Below, piece by piece: positions 44,493 through 56,231 of a DNA stretch of 64,000 nucleotides (positions are counted from its first letter, which is position 1; every line of letters begins with the position of its first letter). The notes beneath the pieces are model-generated. The model worked only from the letters and a program-made list of their open reading frames with translations, did not search any database and was not told the origin of the DNA. The stretch spans positions 62,001 to 126,000 of the forward strand of contig JAQGOP010000052.1 of assembly GCA_028293545.1 (NCBI GenBank), written 5' to 3'. This stretch comes from Verrucomicrobiota bacterium. GTDB taxonomy: Bacteria > Verrucomicrobiota > Verrucomicrobiia > Opitutales > Opitutaceae. Position numbers and translations under genes: made by a program.

Positions 44493-46766
44493 TCAAGCCT
44501 TTGGCTTGAACATCCGCGCGACGGCGGCGCGGAATTCCACGATCGCGAAAGGCTTGGAGAGGCAGCCCAGCTCGTTCGCTTGGAGAAATGCTTGGAACGT
44601 ATCGCTCACGACATCGCCGGTCATGAAAAACATGCGCTTGGCCAGCTCAGGGTTCGTCGCCGCCAAATGCTCGTAGAGTCGGATGCCATTCAAGCCCGGC
44701 ATTTTCCAGTCGGACACGATCACGTCGAATTTCTGCCTGGCCAGGATCTCGAGGGCCTTCTGGCCATTCCCCGCGGTTTCGACGATGTGGCCGTCGCTGC
44801 GAAGAAGCTCACCCGCGAGCTCCAGGATCCATTCCTCATCGTCGATCACGAGGATCGACTTCCCACTCGGCTGATTCGGCGAAAACGGCCACGGCGTTCC
44901 CGTGCGGCGCAACGTCGGCGGAACCCCACCGGGCGCGACCGGGAGCTCGATGACAAACGTCGCACCCTGCCCGACCTCACTGCGCACCGAAATCCGCCCG
45001 CCGTGCTCCTGGATCAGCCCGTACGACAAGCTCAAGCCCAGGCCCGTGCCCTTGCCTGCGGGTTTCGTGGTGAAAAACGGATCGAAAATCCGCGCGAGGT
45101 GATCCGGCCGGATCCCGGGGCCGTTGTCTTGGAACTCCAGCGTGACCCAGCCATTCTCCGCCCGCGTACGGATGATGATCCGGCCCTCCCGCTGGAAGGG
45201 CTCGATCGCTTGCCGCGCGTTCCCGAGGATGTTCACGAACACCTGCTGGAGCTGGTGCGGGTCCGCCATGATGGGCGGGATCGCCGGCGCGAAGTCCTTC
45301 ACGACCGTCACGTTGCTCGTGCGGAGGTCGTACGCCATGATCTCGAGCACTTCCTCCACGATCACGTTCAGGCCGACGAGCTTCCTCTCCGGCGCCTGCT
45401 GGCGCGCGAAACTCAGCAGGCTGTGCACGATCTTGTGGCACCGGTGCGCGCTCTTGGCGATGCGGTCGAGGTGACCGCGGATTTTCAGGTCGGTGTCCAT
45501 GCTCTGGAGCAGTTCCGAAAAACCGATGACCGCGGTCAGCGGGTTGTTGAGCTCGTGCGCCACGCCCGCCACGAACTGCCCGACCGCTGAAAGTTTTTCG
45601 CTCTGGATCAATTGTTCCTGCGTCGCCTCCACGGTCTGCATCGCGCTTTCCAATTCCGCGCGCGACGCCTGAAGATTCGACGTCATCTGGTTGAACGCCA
45701 CCGCGACTTCGCCGCATTCGTCGTTGGAAAAACGATCGATTCGCCGCGAGAAATCGCCGCGGCCGACCGCCTCCGCATTGTCGCGCAATTCGCGCAGGGG
45801 TCGTGTGATCCGCCGCACTAAAATCCACACCACCATCGCGCTGATCAGGATGCCGATGACGCTCAGGCCCACGAGCGTCAGCCGGGTTTCCCTCAGCGTG
45901 CTCAGCTGGCGTTCGTACGACGAGAGCAGCAGGAACCCAAAGCCTTCATCCCCGGTGCCGCGCGCATACTCGCCGCCGATCGCGAGGAAATGCTCGTTGT
46001 CGATGACCATCGGTGTCTCACCCGCCATCTCCTTCGACGGTTTCGACCCGATCTCCGGCATCGCGTCCACCGCAGCCTGCGCCGCCGAGGCTTTCAAGGT
46101 CGAGATCATCACGCGTTTGCCCGCGAACAGCACCAACTCGGTCTGGGGCGGCCGCAGGAGCTGCACGGCGCGTTCGTCGATCTGGACGCCGACAATGAGC
46201 ACGCCGGCCAGCCCGATCTCCTGCAGGGTTGCGGGGACCGCGACGACGTTGAGCACGCGGTTGTCCAAGCCAATCGTGCCGACGCCGATCTTCCCCGCCA
46301 CTGCACGCTGCACCATGTGATGGACGCGGTGGCCAAATTCCTCGAGCGAAACCGACGAATCGCGGCGAGCGCCGGCGGAATAGCGCTCGTCCGGCGTGAT
46401 AAAGAGCAGGGCTTCGGTGTCGTCGGAGAATTCGTCCACCAGCAACCGCCGCAGGTAATCCTCCATCGTCGACATCGGTCCCTTGCCCGAATTCGGCAGC
46501 TCGAGCCGCATGATGCGGAGAAAACTGGAGTCGTTCACGGTGTTGCGGTATCGCGCGACCAGCCCTTCCTGCCGGCTGTTGAGCGACTGGAGAAACACCG
46601 CGCGCGAGGTTTCCAGGGCGCGGCTCGCATCCTCGCGCGTCTGGCGGCTGATGCGTCGGTCGACGATCCACAGCGTCACGGCCGGGAGCGTCACGAGCAA
46701 CGCGAGCACCGCCATCAGGACTTTTGCCTGCAGGCTGATCCGAAATTTCCGCATCGTCGCAGCCAT
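44493..46766 (-). CDS. Hybrid sensor histidine kinase with C-terminal receiver
   Basis: A 757-residue membrane sensor. Helix 1 (about 12-34) and helix 2 (about 297-318) bracket a periplasmic sensor domain of roughly 260 residues; a HAMP domain (about 320-372) follows. The phospho-acceptor H404 is in GVAHELNNPLTAVIGF. The ATPase boxes are NILGNARQAI, FQDNGPGI and GKGTGLGLSLSYGLIQEHGG. The receiver domain at the C-terminus has the acceptor D686 in VIVSDWKMPG and ends with LSKPF. It lies 63 bp downstream of a cupredoxin gene and 3' of an outer-membrane protein gene, so it may sense the copper or redox state of the envelope. No separate output regulator is adjacent. Confidence 0.93.
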   Translation of the reverse strand: MAATMRKFRISLQAKVLMAVLALLVTLPAVTLWIVDRRISRQTREDASRALETSRAVFLQSLNSRQEGLVARYRNTVNDSSFLRIMRLELPNSGKGPMSTMEDYLRRLLVDEFSDDTEALLFITPDERYSAGARRDSSVSLEEFGHRVHHMVQRAVAGKIGVGTIGLDNRVLNVVAVPATLQEIGLAGVLIVGVQIDERAVQLLRPPQTELVLFAGKRVMISTLKASAAQAAVDAMPEIGSKPSKEMAGETPMVIDNEHFLAIGGEYARGTGDEGFGFLLLSSYERQLSTLRETRLTLVGLSVIGILISAMVVWILVRRITRPLRELRDNAEAVGRGDFSRRIDRFSNDECGEVAVAFNQMTSNLQASRAELESAMQTVEATQEQLIQSEKLSAVGQFVAGVAHELNNPLTAVIGFSELLQSMDTDLKIRGHLDRIAKSAHRCHKIVHSLLSFARQQAPERKLVGLNVIVEEVLEIMAYDLRTSNVTVVKDFAPAIPPIMADPHQLQQVFVNILGNARQAIEPFQREGRIIIRTRAENGWVTLEFQDNGPGIRPDHLARIFDPFFTTKPAGKGTGLGLSLSYGLIQEHGGRISVRSEVGQGATFVIELPVAPGGVPPTLRRTGTPWPFSPNQPSGKSILVIDDEEWILELAGELLRSDGHIVETAGNGQKALEILARQKFDVIVSDWKMPGLNGIRLYEHLAATNPELAKRMFFMTGDVVSDTFQAFLQANELGCLSKPFAIVEFRAAVARMFKPKA

Positions 46767-46829
46767 GCTTAGCGGCGGCTCCGGGAAATTTGTGCGGCTT
46801 GGCGCAACGTGGACGGCGGTCTCATTCGC

Positions 46830-47510
46830 CTAGTATTTCGGCAGGTCGCCGATCCCGAGTTTGAAATCGACGGTCACCTCGCCCTCCGCCGGCACGACCA
46901 CGTCCCGCACCATGCTCGGGAGCCGCTCGTGCCACGCGCGCAAGTGATAGGTCCCGGCCGGCACGTTCTTGATCACGTAGCGACGGTTTGAATCGACCGA
47001 GGCAAAAAACGGATTGGGCACGACGAGGATGATGCAGTGCATCTTGGTATGGATCGCGCAGAAGACATCCACACGGCCGACCTGGTCGAACTTCACCTCG
47101 GGCGAACGTTCCTTCTTGTAGAACCCGAGGTCGAACTGCTTGGCATCCGACGTGGAAAAAACGTTGTGGTAAATGTCGTCCTCGTTCGGCCAGCGCACCG
47201 AGGACCCGACGGCCACCGGCAGCACATGCGGCTCGAAGTTCGCGTCCTTTTGGGTCGTCACGGCCGCGAGCACCGGCGCGCCTGGCGTGATCTCCGACAG
47301 CGGCTGGTCGATGTAGACGACGAAATCCCGCAGCCGCTCGTAATCGATCTTCTCGGCAAACTTGTACCGGCGGCTGTCGTAGGCGCCCCCGCCCCCGGCG
47401 TCGCCCTCATGCGTCGGCGGCACTCCCTGCACCGTACCCGTAATCGTGCCCGCCAAGGCGGCGCCGGCGCCGATCACCCAGAGTCCCGCGACAAATATTC
47501 GTTTCATCAT
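46830..47510 (-). CDS. Periplasmic cupredoxin-like protein
   Basis: A 226-residue protein with a signal peptide (MMKRIFVAGLWVIGAGAALA) and a plastocyanin-like domain. The type I copper ligands are visible: histidine in DDIYHNVFS, then cysteine, histidine and methionine in VFCAIHTKM. The C-terminal 50 residues form a carboxypeptidase-regulatory-like strand set (YVIKNVPAGTYHLRAWHE). This is the methylamine-utilisation-like cupredoxin type. It lies 14 bp after the outer-membrane gene and before the sensor kinase. Electron transfer or copper handling is likely; the partner is unknown. The ATG at 47510 was chosen for the signal peptide. Confidence 0.85.
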   Translation of the reverse strand: MMKRIFVAGLWVIGAGAALAGTITGTVQGVPPTHEGDAGGGGAYDSRRYKFAEKIDYERLRDFVVYIDQPLSEITPGAPVLAAVTTQKDANFEPHVLPVAVGSSVRWPNEDDIYHNVFSTSDAKQFDLGFYKKERSPEVKFDQVGRVDVFCAIHTKMHCIILVVPNPFFASVDSNRRYVIKNVPAGTYHLRAWHERLPSMVRDVVVPAEGEVTVDFKLGIGDLPKY

Positions 47511-47524
47511 TGGATAGTTCCCGT

Positions 47525-48880
47525 TCAAAATTTCAGGCCCAGCTGGGCGCCAAAAAAATCCTCATGGTTGCGCGCCGTGCCGTTGACCATCCGGCCGTTC
47601 TCCCAGCTGTATTCCAGCTTCAGCACCAAGGGCGGCCCGAAACGATAGCCGAAACCAACGCTCAGCCGTCTCAGTTCCTCGGTGAGGGACGGCCGATAAA
47701 AATAAGTGCCCGCATTGCCCAGGCCCGCGAGGGGATACCCTCCCGGCGCCCGAATCTCCGAATAACGCGCCGCCGCATAAAGCTCATCGGTGATCGACTG
47801 CACGGCCTCCATGAAACCGTAGCGGAGCCGGCGGGAGTTATCGACCAACGGGTCGTTGTCCTTGAATCGGACTTCGCCGAACGCTGCGCGCAGGTCGCCA
47901 CGTTTCCATTTTGCCACCGCGTCGGCCTCATAGAGATTGGCTTGGAAATTCGTGGTGCGCGCGGCGGGCCCGAGCGCGCGGAAAAAGGCATTGCCGAACC
48001 AAAGCGCGGTCAGGTTGTCGCCGGTCGAAGTAATGGGCGAAACCGTCGAGATCTCCCCCGTACGCATGGCGCTCGCGCTCACGTGAAGCCATGGCGCGGG
48101 GTCCCAGCCGATCCGGCCGACCAACGATTTGTCGGCGTTGAAATCTCGCAGCTGGCTGATGCCGCCGTTCAGGACCGCCATGGCGTATTGCACCGGGCCA
48201 AATTTTCCAAAAATCACCACGCCCTCGTCCGGCCCCCAGATGTCCGAAAGCGAATGTGAGATCAGGGGATTCGCCATCGGCCCGCGCACCTGGTATTCCT
48301 CGCCAAAGGGAGTGTTCACGCTGCCCGCGCGCAACGTCATCGAATCGGGATTGCCCCAGAGCGCGCCGACTCCCTCGAATTCCGCGTAGAGTTCCCCAAA
48401 TTGGAACGTGGCCGCATTGGCCTCGCGTGTGAGGAGGTTGAGCTCGGTAAAAAAATAAACGTTCCTCCACACCGGCGCCTCGATCGTGACCCGCGAGTCG
48501 TCGACGCGGAATTCCGCCTTCGGAAACTGACCGGCGCTGCCCGAGCTGAAAAACGACACCGCCACCTCCGCGCCGATGCGCACTTCGTGTTCGCGGTCCC
48601 GCTCGACCGGGATCGCCTGGCTCGACGATCCGGCTCGCTCCTCGAGCCCGCGCAATTCGCGCTCATGCCGGTCGCTCGCCTGCCGGATCTCGTCCATCCG
48701 CGCGTTCAGCGCCTCGATGGTTTTCTGCTGCGCGCGGACCTGCTCCTGCAGTTTCTGGTTCTGTTCGAGGATCGCCTGGAGCGTGGCATCGGCCGACTTC
48801 GGTTCCTGTGCCGAAAGGAGCACCTGCGCCGCAAAGACGGCTATACCCAAACTCCGCAGGAAATTCCCGGGGTAACCCAT
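47525..48880 (-). CDS. Outer-membrane beta-barrel protein with coiled-coil N-terminus
   Basis: A 451-residue predicted porin-like protein. From the ATG at 48880, a signal peptide (MGYPGNFLRSLGIAVFAAQV, cleaved near LLSAQ) is followed by a coiled coil (about 30-80, LEQNQKLQEQVRAQQKTIEA) and a long beta-rich domain. The C-terminal residue is phenylalanine (GAQLGLKF), as in barrel proteins. I do not recognise a specific family; it resembles the phosphate-porin-like barrels. It is the first gene of the module with the cupredoxin and the hybrid kinase, with a 14-bp gap, so the three are probably co-expressed. Confidence 0.75.
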   Translation of the reverse strand: MGYPGNFLRSLGIAVFAAQVLLSAQEPKSADATLQAILEQNQKLQEQVRAQQKTIEALNARMDEIRQASDRHERELRGLEERAGSSSQAIPVERDREHEVRIGAEVAVSFFSSGSAGQFPKAEFRVDDSRVTIEAPVWRNVYFFTELNLLTREANAATFQFGELYAEFEGVGALWGNPDSMTLRAGSVNTPFGEEYQVRGPMANPLISHSLSDIWGPDEGVVIFGKFGPVQYAMAVLNGGISQLRDFNADKSLVGRIGWDPAPWLHVSASAMRTGEISTVSPITSTGDNLTALWFGNAFFRALGPAARTTNFQANLYEADAVAKWKRGDLRAAFGEVRFKDNDPLVDNSRRLRYGFMEAVQSITDELYAAARYSEIRAPGGYPLAGLGNAGTYFYRPSLTEELRRLSVGFGYRFGPPLVLKLEYSWENGRMVNGTARNHEDFFGAQLGLKF

Positions 48881-49029
48881 GGTGGAGAGAGTGGGCGAAG
48901 AATGGGGTCGGACTTTGGTGACGCAAGCATCCTGCGGAATAAAGCGTAACGAAACATTCAGGGATTCGCCCCCCAGCATGCCTCGGCGCGCAAGGCCGGG
49001 CGGGTTGTGGCAGCCACAAGGCGTTCCAC

Positions 49030-51671
<2,642 letters not shown>

Positions 51672-51783
51672 CGCGTGCCGGGGTCAGCGCAACCCGAAAT
51701 TACCAGTTCGGGATTGTGGCATGCCGGGCGTACGGCCAGCTTTCGGCGTCCCGCGTCAAATAACCCCAACCCCATTGTGCGCC

Positions 51784-52095
51784 ATGTCTACCCCTGAACT
51801 CCCCGCCGTCACGCGCCGCATCAAACGCATCGCTCCGCTCCAACTCGGCAAAATGCTCGCGATCCTTTATGGGATCATGGGCCTGCTGGGCATCCCGTTT
51901 TTCCTGATCATGACAGCGGTGGCGTCGCAATTGCCCTCCGAACAGAGAACCGGCGTGATGGCGATGGGCGCGGGCTTCGCGATCTTTTTCCCGGTGATTT
52001 ACGCGGTGCTCGGTTTCATCTTCGGGATCATCGGCGCGTTCATCTACAACATCGTCGCGAAATGGGTCGGCGGCATCGAAGTCGAAGTCGTGTAA
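51784..52095 (+). CDS. Two-helix membrane protein, DUF3566-like
   Basis: A 103-residue protein: a basic N-terminus (VTRRIKRIAPLQLGKMLAIL) leads into two long hydrophobic segments, about 25-50 and 58-90. The shape resembles the DUF3566 family of small transmembrane proteins, whose function is unknown. The ATG at 51784 was chosen; upstream codons lie in the divergent leader of VanZ. It is monocistronic. Confidence 0.65.
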   Translation: MSTPELPAVTRRIKRIAPLQLGKMLAILYGIMGLLGIPFFLIMTAVASQLPSEQRTGVMAMGAGFAIFFPVIYAVLGFIFGIIGAFIYNIVAKWVGGIEVEVV

Positions 52096-52302
52096 ACCTG
52101 AGGGCCGCGTCGCGCTTCCGAGAGTAGAGCGCGGCCTTCGAACGGCCACGGGAATTTATGAGTTACGATTGCCGCCGGCGGACGGGCGTTCGCGGCGGCA
52201 ATCGAGCTCGGATTTTTCGGTTACGAAAAGCATCCGGGAAAACCCGACGAAAAACTACTTGCCTCGCCCTGCGGCATGCCGCTTTGTGACCCCTCTTCTG
52301 TT

Positions 52303-52379
<77 letters not shown>

Positions 52380-52409
52380 TTTTCCCCGTCACGTCCAACG
52401 TGGCCTAAA

Positions 52410-52440
52410 GACGTAACGCCGCGACTATTCGCGGCACGTC
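52410..52440. other. Hairpin downstream of tRNA-Pro
   Basis: GACGT and GCCGCG (52410-52423) pair with CGCGGC and ACGTC (52430-52440), with an AAC bulge and a six-base loop. There is no T-tract, so it is not a standard terminator; it may be a processing or transcript-end structure. Confidence 0.45.
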
Positions 52441-52576
52441 AAAGCAGATGCAAGATTTTACCGGGGCGCACGGCTGCGACTCGCTGCGACTCGAAAAGCA
52501 CCAGTGCGATCGTAATCTCTGGGTTTTTTTCTGTGTTGCGACTCCATGCTATAAATCGGAAAAGAGGTCTCTCCCT

Positions 52577-52642
52577 ATGGCTATCAGGAACGGCGAACCT
52601 CGAATGAACGCCTGTAAATTGCTGCGCGAAGACGAATCGTGA
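52577..52642 (+). CDS. Short leader-like ORF coupled to the next gene
   Basis: A 21-codon frame (MAIRNGEPRMNACKLLREDE then S) starts at an ATG with AGAGG about 10 bp upstream and ends in a TGA that overlaps the GTG of the next gene (GTGA). It could be a leader peptide or chance. The tandem GCTGCGACTC repeats at about 52475-52495 are unrelated. Confidence 0.3.
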   Translation: MAIRNGEPRMNACKLLREDES

Positions 52643-53070
52643 GTGCGAAGATCAAGAATTTCATCGTCGTGAGTATCGGCGATACCGGTGGCTACGGCTA
52701 CGATGAGCATTCACTCCCCATATTGCTACAGCTAGTTGATTCTAGCTGCCCGGAGCACCGCGTATTTACCCACACCGGTGTTATTGGGCATTTTAGGACA
52801 TCGAGAAAAAATATTGAGATAGTTAGGCGTCTTGTCGCCGAGGCGGAATCGTTGCGCGTCGGCGATGTCCGATTTGCAGAACTCAAGATCGGTGTCGCTC
52901 AGGGCGACCTAATAGGTGAGTTCGATTGGTTGGGGCGCCTAAAGCGTGGCCGTGGCGCTGTGGGCCTCATCGGCGGAGCCATATTGGAGGCTGTTCGGTG
53001 TGAGCGTAGCGGCGACTATGCGGGAAAGTTAGAGTCAATTGGTGGAATTCTCTATCGTCATAAGGCATGA
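52639..53070 (+). CDS. Orphan hypothetical protein in lower-GC stretch
   Basis: A 143-residue soluble protein with no recognised family. The N-terminal segment KNFIVVSIGDTGGYGYDEHS is glycine-rich and strand-like. Later parts (NIEIVRRLVAEAESLRVGDV) are helical and the end is glycine-rich (GAVGLIGGAILEAVRC). GTG start, four-base overlap with the short frame upstream. By eye its codons use many more A/T third bases than neighbouring genes, suggesting recent transfer, and it sits just downstream of tRNA-Pro. Confidence 0.6.
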   Translation: MSAKIKNFIVVSIGDTGGYGYDEHSLPILLQLVDSSCPEHRVFTHTGVIGHFRTSRKNIEIVRRLVAEAESLRVGDVRFAELKIGVAQGDLIGEFDWLGRLKRGRGAVGLIGGAILEAVRCERSGDYAGKLESIGGILYRHKA

Positions 53071-53447
53071 TCTACTCACGTCGGCCCGTTGCCACGAGCG
53101 CGAGAACCGGAACAGCTGTGCGTGAGAGTCACATTCCCGACGACGCCCAATCTCGCGGCGCAAATAGCGTGCGAGGTAGCGTCCTACTCCAGTCCCGACA
53201 TTCTTAAGGAGTCAGAGCTTTCATGGCCGGATAACGCCGGGAGGCATGGCTGGAGTAGCGCCGCGTCTCGGACCGGCTCCACTCGCATAAAGCGGTTAAC
53301 GTAGCGGCTGGGCGGCTCAAACCGGGGGTCGCGATAAGAAACTGCCAGCTGGCTGGATTGAACCACTACGTAAATTCAGCGGCTCGGGCTTGCGGAGGCA
53401 TTCTCCAGGAAGCGTCTTGGGGACAAGCCGCTCCACCGCCCGGTTAT
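53071..53447. other. Gene-poor spacer
   Basis: About 375 bp without a credible gene. A 71-codon frame at 53089-53304 lacks protein-like character and runs through the repeat at 53255-53280. Base composition returns toward the chromosomal value on its right side. Confidence 0.5.
53255..53280. repeat. GTAGCGCCGCGTCTCGGACC repeat, copy 1
   Basis: GTAGCGCCGCGTCTCGGACC followed by GGCTCC. A near-identical copy lies at 57642-57667. Both share the first bases GTAGCGC with the family at 20318 and 36595, so it may be a variant lineage. No partner arm is seen within 200 bp. Confidence 0.6.
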
Positions 53448-54332
53448 TCACTTCGGCGTAGTCATGAATTTATTCCACACGGCCATTGTCGGTTCGTCGG
53501 GAAACCAGAACGTGAGTCCGGCCTCCTTCGGCGGCACTCCGGGGGCGATCAATTTCTTGTGTTCGAGATCGAGCACGATGCCCGCGCGTTCACTGGCGGG
53601 AAGTTCGCCAGCCTTCATCACGGCTTCGAAGAACGGTAGCGCGAGATCGTTGGCATAGGCGGTTTGGTGTCCGCGGTTGGGTTCGCTCGCCATGCACCAC
53701 TTCGCGCCGAGCTTTCGATTCTCCAGGTAGACTTTTCGCGCGGCCGTCCGACGCGTGGCCGTGTCCTTCTCCCCGACGATGAACAGGCCCGGGATTTCAC
53801 GCGCAGCGGCGGTGGCGGGCGTCAGGTAGATCCCGCCCTTGTTCGAAACAAACGCCGCGGTGCGGTCGGGGCGGAAGCACGCGAAGCTGTAGCTGAATTG
53901 TCCACCGGCGGAAAACCCGAGCAAATAGAGCGGCACATTTTCCAACTCCGGATGACGGCTCGCCTTGCCGAGTGCCGCTAGGCCGGCGAGCAAAGCGCGA
54001 CCACTGCCCCGGTCGGCCTCGCAGTAGGTCGGGAGCGTCAGGTCGTCGGAGTATAGATAGCACGCGACGAGCGCGAACGAGTGATCGCGCGCAAAATTCT
54101 GCCACTGCACCCGGCCCGCAAGGTGGCGGCCGTCGACATTGATACCGTCGAGCACCACCGCGACGCCGCGCACGGGCGGAGCATTGTCAGGCAACCAGAG
54201 ATGAAACGCCGCCTTGTCGAAAGTCTCGCGTGATTGCCGGGCGACCTCGACATCGAAGGTTTGTTCGGCCCGGACAGAAATCACCAACAGGCCGAAAAGC
54301 AGCACCGCACACCAGCGCAGGAATTGGGGCAT
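53448..54332 (-). CDS. Secreted alpha/beta-hydrolase
   Basis: A 294-residue secreted serine hydrolase. The signal peptide MPQFLRWCAVLLFGLLVISV is cleaved near RAEQ. The nucleophile elbow is GFSAGGQFSY, the acid is probably in FIVGEKDTAT and the catalytic histidine in PNRGHQTAY, consistent with dienelactone-hydrolase/poly-esterase-like folds. The start is the ATG at 54332, since the longer frame adds 26 residues before the signal. The substrate is unknown; a plant or polymer esterase role is possible but not shown. Confidence 0.8.
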   Translation of the reverse strand: MPQFLRWCAVLLFGLLVISVRAEQTFDVEVARQSRETFDKAAFHLWLPDNAPPVRGVAVVLDGINVDGRHLAGRVQWQNFARDHSFALVACYLYSDDLTLPTYCEADRGSGRALLAGLAALGKASRHPELENVPLYLLGFSAGGQFSYSFACFRPDRTAAFVSNKGGIYLTPATAAAREIPGLFIVGEKDTATRRTAARKVYLENRKLGAKWCMASEPNRGHQTAYANDLALPFFEAVMKAGELPASERAGIVLDLEHKKLIAPGVPPKEAGLTFWFPDEPTMAVWNKFMTTPK

Positions 54333-54627
54333 GCGGCCAACGCTGTCAGTGCGACCACCGCCGAAGCAACCTATCTGGAGCTTCATGCTGTCAGCTGGAT
54401 TGCAGCGCATCGCGACCTAACGCGCAAATGTAGGACTGCGGTCTTGCTGCGCCTGTCCCCTCGTGCGCGATTGATGTCGCTCGCTTGGGGGAATTCCGAG
54501 GGGAAACAGTCTCTAAAACGATCAGTCCGAGCGTCGCTCCCTCTCTTTTGGACACCCTGCGGTCCAGGCGCAGTTTGCGACGGCGACCGGTCGCCATAAC
54601 CCGGACCATTGACCCCAAGCCAAACGA

Positions 54628-54963
54628 TCATGTCTCGACAAACGGCTCTGGCCCGTTGGAAAAAAGCCCAGGATCGGATTCCGGCACAACAATGACCTGG
54701 ACCCGGCGCCGCACCGCGCGCGCCAGAGCGGCAATGGTTTCGAAGCTCAGGTTACAGGGGCGGTCCGGACGGAGAATCTTGCAGACGTGCTGGCGACTGG
54801 TGCCCATCCGGCGGGCAATATCGGTGGGGGTGAGGTTTTCCTCCGCCATCGCTTCGCGAATGGCAGCGATGAAATTGCACTTGAGGTCGTCTGCAGGGGA
54901 ACTGGCGACGGAGACCGCGAGCGGGCCCGTCGCGAGGGCATGAACTGAAATGAAATCGCGCAT
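54628..54963 (-). CDS. XRE-family helix-turn-helix protein
   Basis: A 111-residue DNA-binding protein. The HTH lies at about residues 30-85 (IREAMAEENLTPTDIARRMG then TSRQHVCKIL and LSFETIAALARAVRRRV). The N- and C-terminal extensions have no recognised domain. It resembles antitoxin-type HTH proteins, but no toxin gene of typical size is adjacent. It lies 94 bp downstream of the LuxR-like gene on the same strand. Confidence 0.78.
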   Translation of the reverse strand: MRDFISVHALATGPLAVSVASSPADDLKCNFIAAIREAMAEENLTPTDIARRMGTSRQHVCKILRPDRPCNLSFETIAALARAVRRRVQVIVVPESDPGLFSNGPEPFVET

Positions 54964-55057
54964 AACGGGAAGACCTAGATGTCGACTCCGGAGTTACGCA
55001 GAAATTACTACTCCATGCGGCCTATTCGCGACGGTCTTAGTCGGCGAAGAGGCAAAC

Positions 55058-55669
55058 TCATCCATACAGCATCGCCGCGAGCTGCGTGCGGCTCCTTGTC
55101 CCGAGTTTTCGAAAAATACTTGCGAGCTGTGTCTTGACCGTAAAGGGACTGCGGCGAAGGGAACCGGCGATCTCGGCGGTCGACATCCCGTCGCGCACCC
55201 GAAGCGCCACTTCCCGTTCCCGTGGGGTCAGGCAACCGAGGACAGCTAAGGCGCGCGGCGAAACCGCGCGGTCACGGTCGGCACGGGGCCGGCGGTAGTC
55301 GAGGCGCAGGACGAAGAATGACTCCGGTTCGGCCGGCAGAAAGCTGATGCGCGCGAGAAGTCCGGGGTCGTGGGCGCTAACGACCTCGACGTGCTGAAGC
55401 GTCGGGCCCGGAATCCCGCCAAAGGGCAAGGTCTGGCAAGCGTCGGAGAGCGCATGGGGCACGACCAAGCGGTGCGATTCGAGCGGGAGCTGGTCCGCCC
55501 CCTTTGGCTGCCGGTTCCAGACGGCGCAGGCGATCGCCGCCTCCTGGTTGTGCCAAACCGGCTGGCGCGCGTGGTCGAGAATGAGAAGCCCGAGCGGATA
55601 GTCTTCCAAGAGGGCATCGAGAAGACCGGGAACCGGAGGTGCGAGGGACGCAAACGACGCGAGATTCAT
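55058..55669 (-). CDS. LuxR-type regulator with PAS-like N-terminus
   Basis: A 203-residue regulator. The C-terminal LuxR HTH (about 143-203) reads CLTPREREVALRVRDGMSTA then EIAGSLRRSPFTVKTQLASI. The N-terminal part (LLEDYPLGLLILDHARQPVW then HNQEAA) has the beginning of a PAS fold and may sense a small ligand. It lacks a receiver domain, so it is not a standard response regulator. It follows the small ACT-like gene by 22 bp and is probably in the same transcript as the thioredoxin-like gene. Confidence 0.85.
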   Translation of the reverse strand: MNLASFASLAPPVPGLLDALLEDYPLGLLILDHARQPVWHNQEAAIACAVWNRQPKGADQLPLESHRLVVPHALSDACQTLPFGGIPGPTLQHVEVVSAHDPGLLARISFLPAEPESFFVLRLDYRRPRADRDRAVSPRALAVLGCLTPREREVALRVRDGMSTAEIAGSLRRSPFTVKTQLASIFRKLGTRSRTQLAAMLYG

Positions 55670-55691
55670 AGAGGGCGCGGCGGCTCGGGTT

Positions 55692-56003
55692 TCACAAAAC
55701 CACCGTTTCTCCGTGAGTCAGCGTCACTCGCTCCACCATCACGAGTTTCTCCCACTGACCCTGAAGCGAGCGTGCCCAAGCCGGTCGCGCCTTGAACCAG
55801 ACATGCACGGTCGCGGCCCGGTCGCGCGTGCCGGCATCGTAGCGGACCTTCAAGACATGGGTTTCCGGGATGACCGCTTTCTGCAGGACGCGGGAAAGCA
55901 GCGCGGGCTCCGGCATGGAAACGATGAACGCTGTCCACGTGGAGATCGGCTCGGCATCGCCGAAGACGGCGGAATCGTAGGCGGTGACGGCGGCGGTCTT
56001 CAT
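55692..56003 (-). CDS. Small ACT-like hypothetical protein
   Basis: A 103-residue protein, ATG at 56003 (GTG at 56015 possible). No family is certain. The central part (FIVSMPEPALLSRVLQKAVI then LKVRYDAG and WARSLQGQWEKLVMVERVTL) is arranged beta-alpha-beta-beta-alpha-beta and resembles an ilvH-type ACT domain, ending LEKLV-like. ACT domains bind amino acids, so it may sense one. This is inference. It lies between the 58-residue gene and the LuxR-like gene. Confidence 0.5.
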   Translation of the reverse strand: MKTAAVTAYDSAVFGDAEPISTWTAFIVSMPEPALLSRVLQKAVIPETHVLKVRYDAGTRDRAATVHVWFKARPAWARSLQGQWEKLVMVERVTLTHGETVVL

Positions 56004-56051
56004 ATCAGGTCGCACCGACGTGGGCGCGTTTGGCCCAAGCGACGCAAAGTC

Positions 56052-56228
56052 TCACGATTTCACTTCCGCGATCATCGGGCTGCACTCCGGGATCTGCCGG
56101 AGCGCGTTCGGAAACAGCCGGCGTTTCCGTCCGATGAACTCTTGGATCATTCGCTTCGCTTCCTGCCGCTGGGTCGGAGGAAAATCCGCGAGCCCGTCCC
56201 GCAGCGCTTGAGCGGAGATCGTCGGCAT
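56052..56228 (-). CDS. Hypothetical 58-residue protein
   Basis: A frame of 58 codons from the ATG at 56228 (MPTISAQALRDGLADFPPTQ...). It starts 3 bp after the thioredoxin-like gene stop. The sequence is helical and basic in the middle (RQEAKRMIQEFIGRKRRLFP), ending QIPECSPMIAEVKS. The tight spacing and protein-like composition support coding. No family is recognised. Confidence 0.55.
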   Translation of the reverse strand: MPTISAQALRDGLADFPPTQRQEAKRMIQEFIGRKRRLFPNALRQIPECSPMIAEVKS

Positions 56229-56231
56229 GGT

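Noticed and set aside
53089..53304. 71-codon frame after the orphan gene
   Set aside because: No ribosome-binding site, no protein-like pattern, and it contains an interspersed repeat.
54628..55669. Toxin-antitoxin system with the XRE protein as antitoxin
   Set aside because: The adjacent gene is a LuxR-type regulator, not a toxin of RelE, HipA or similar type.
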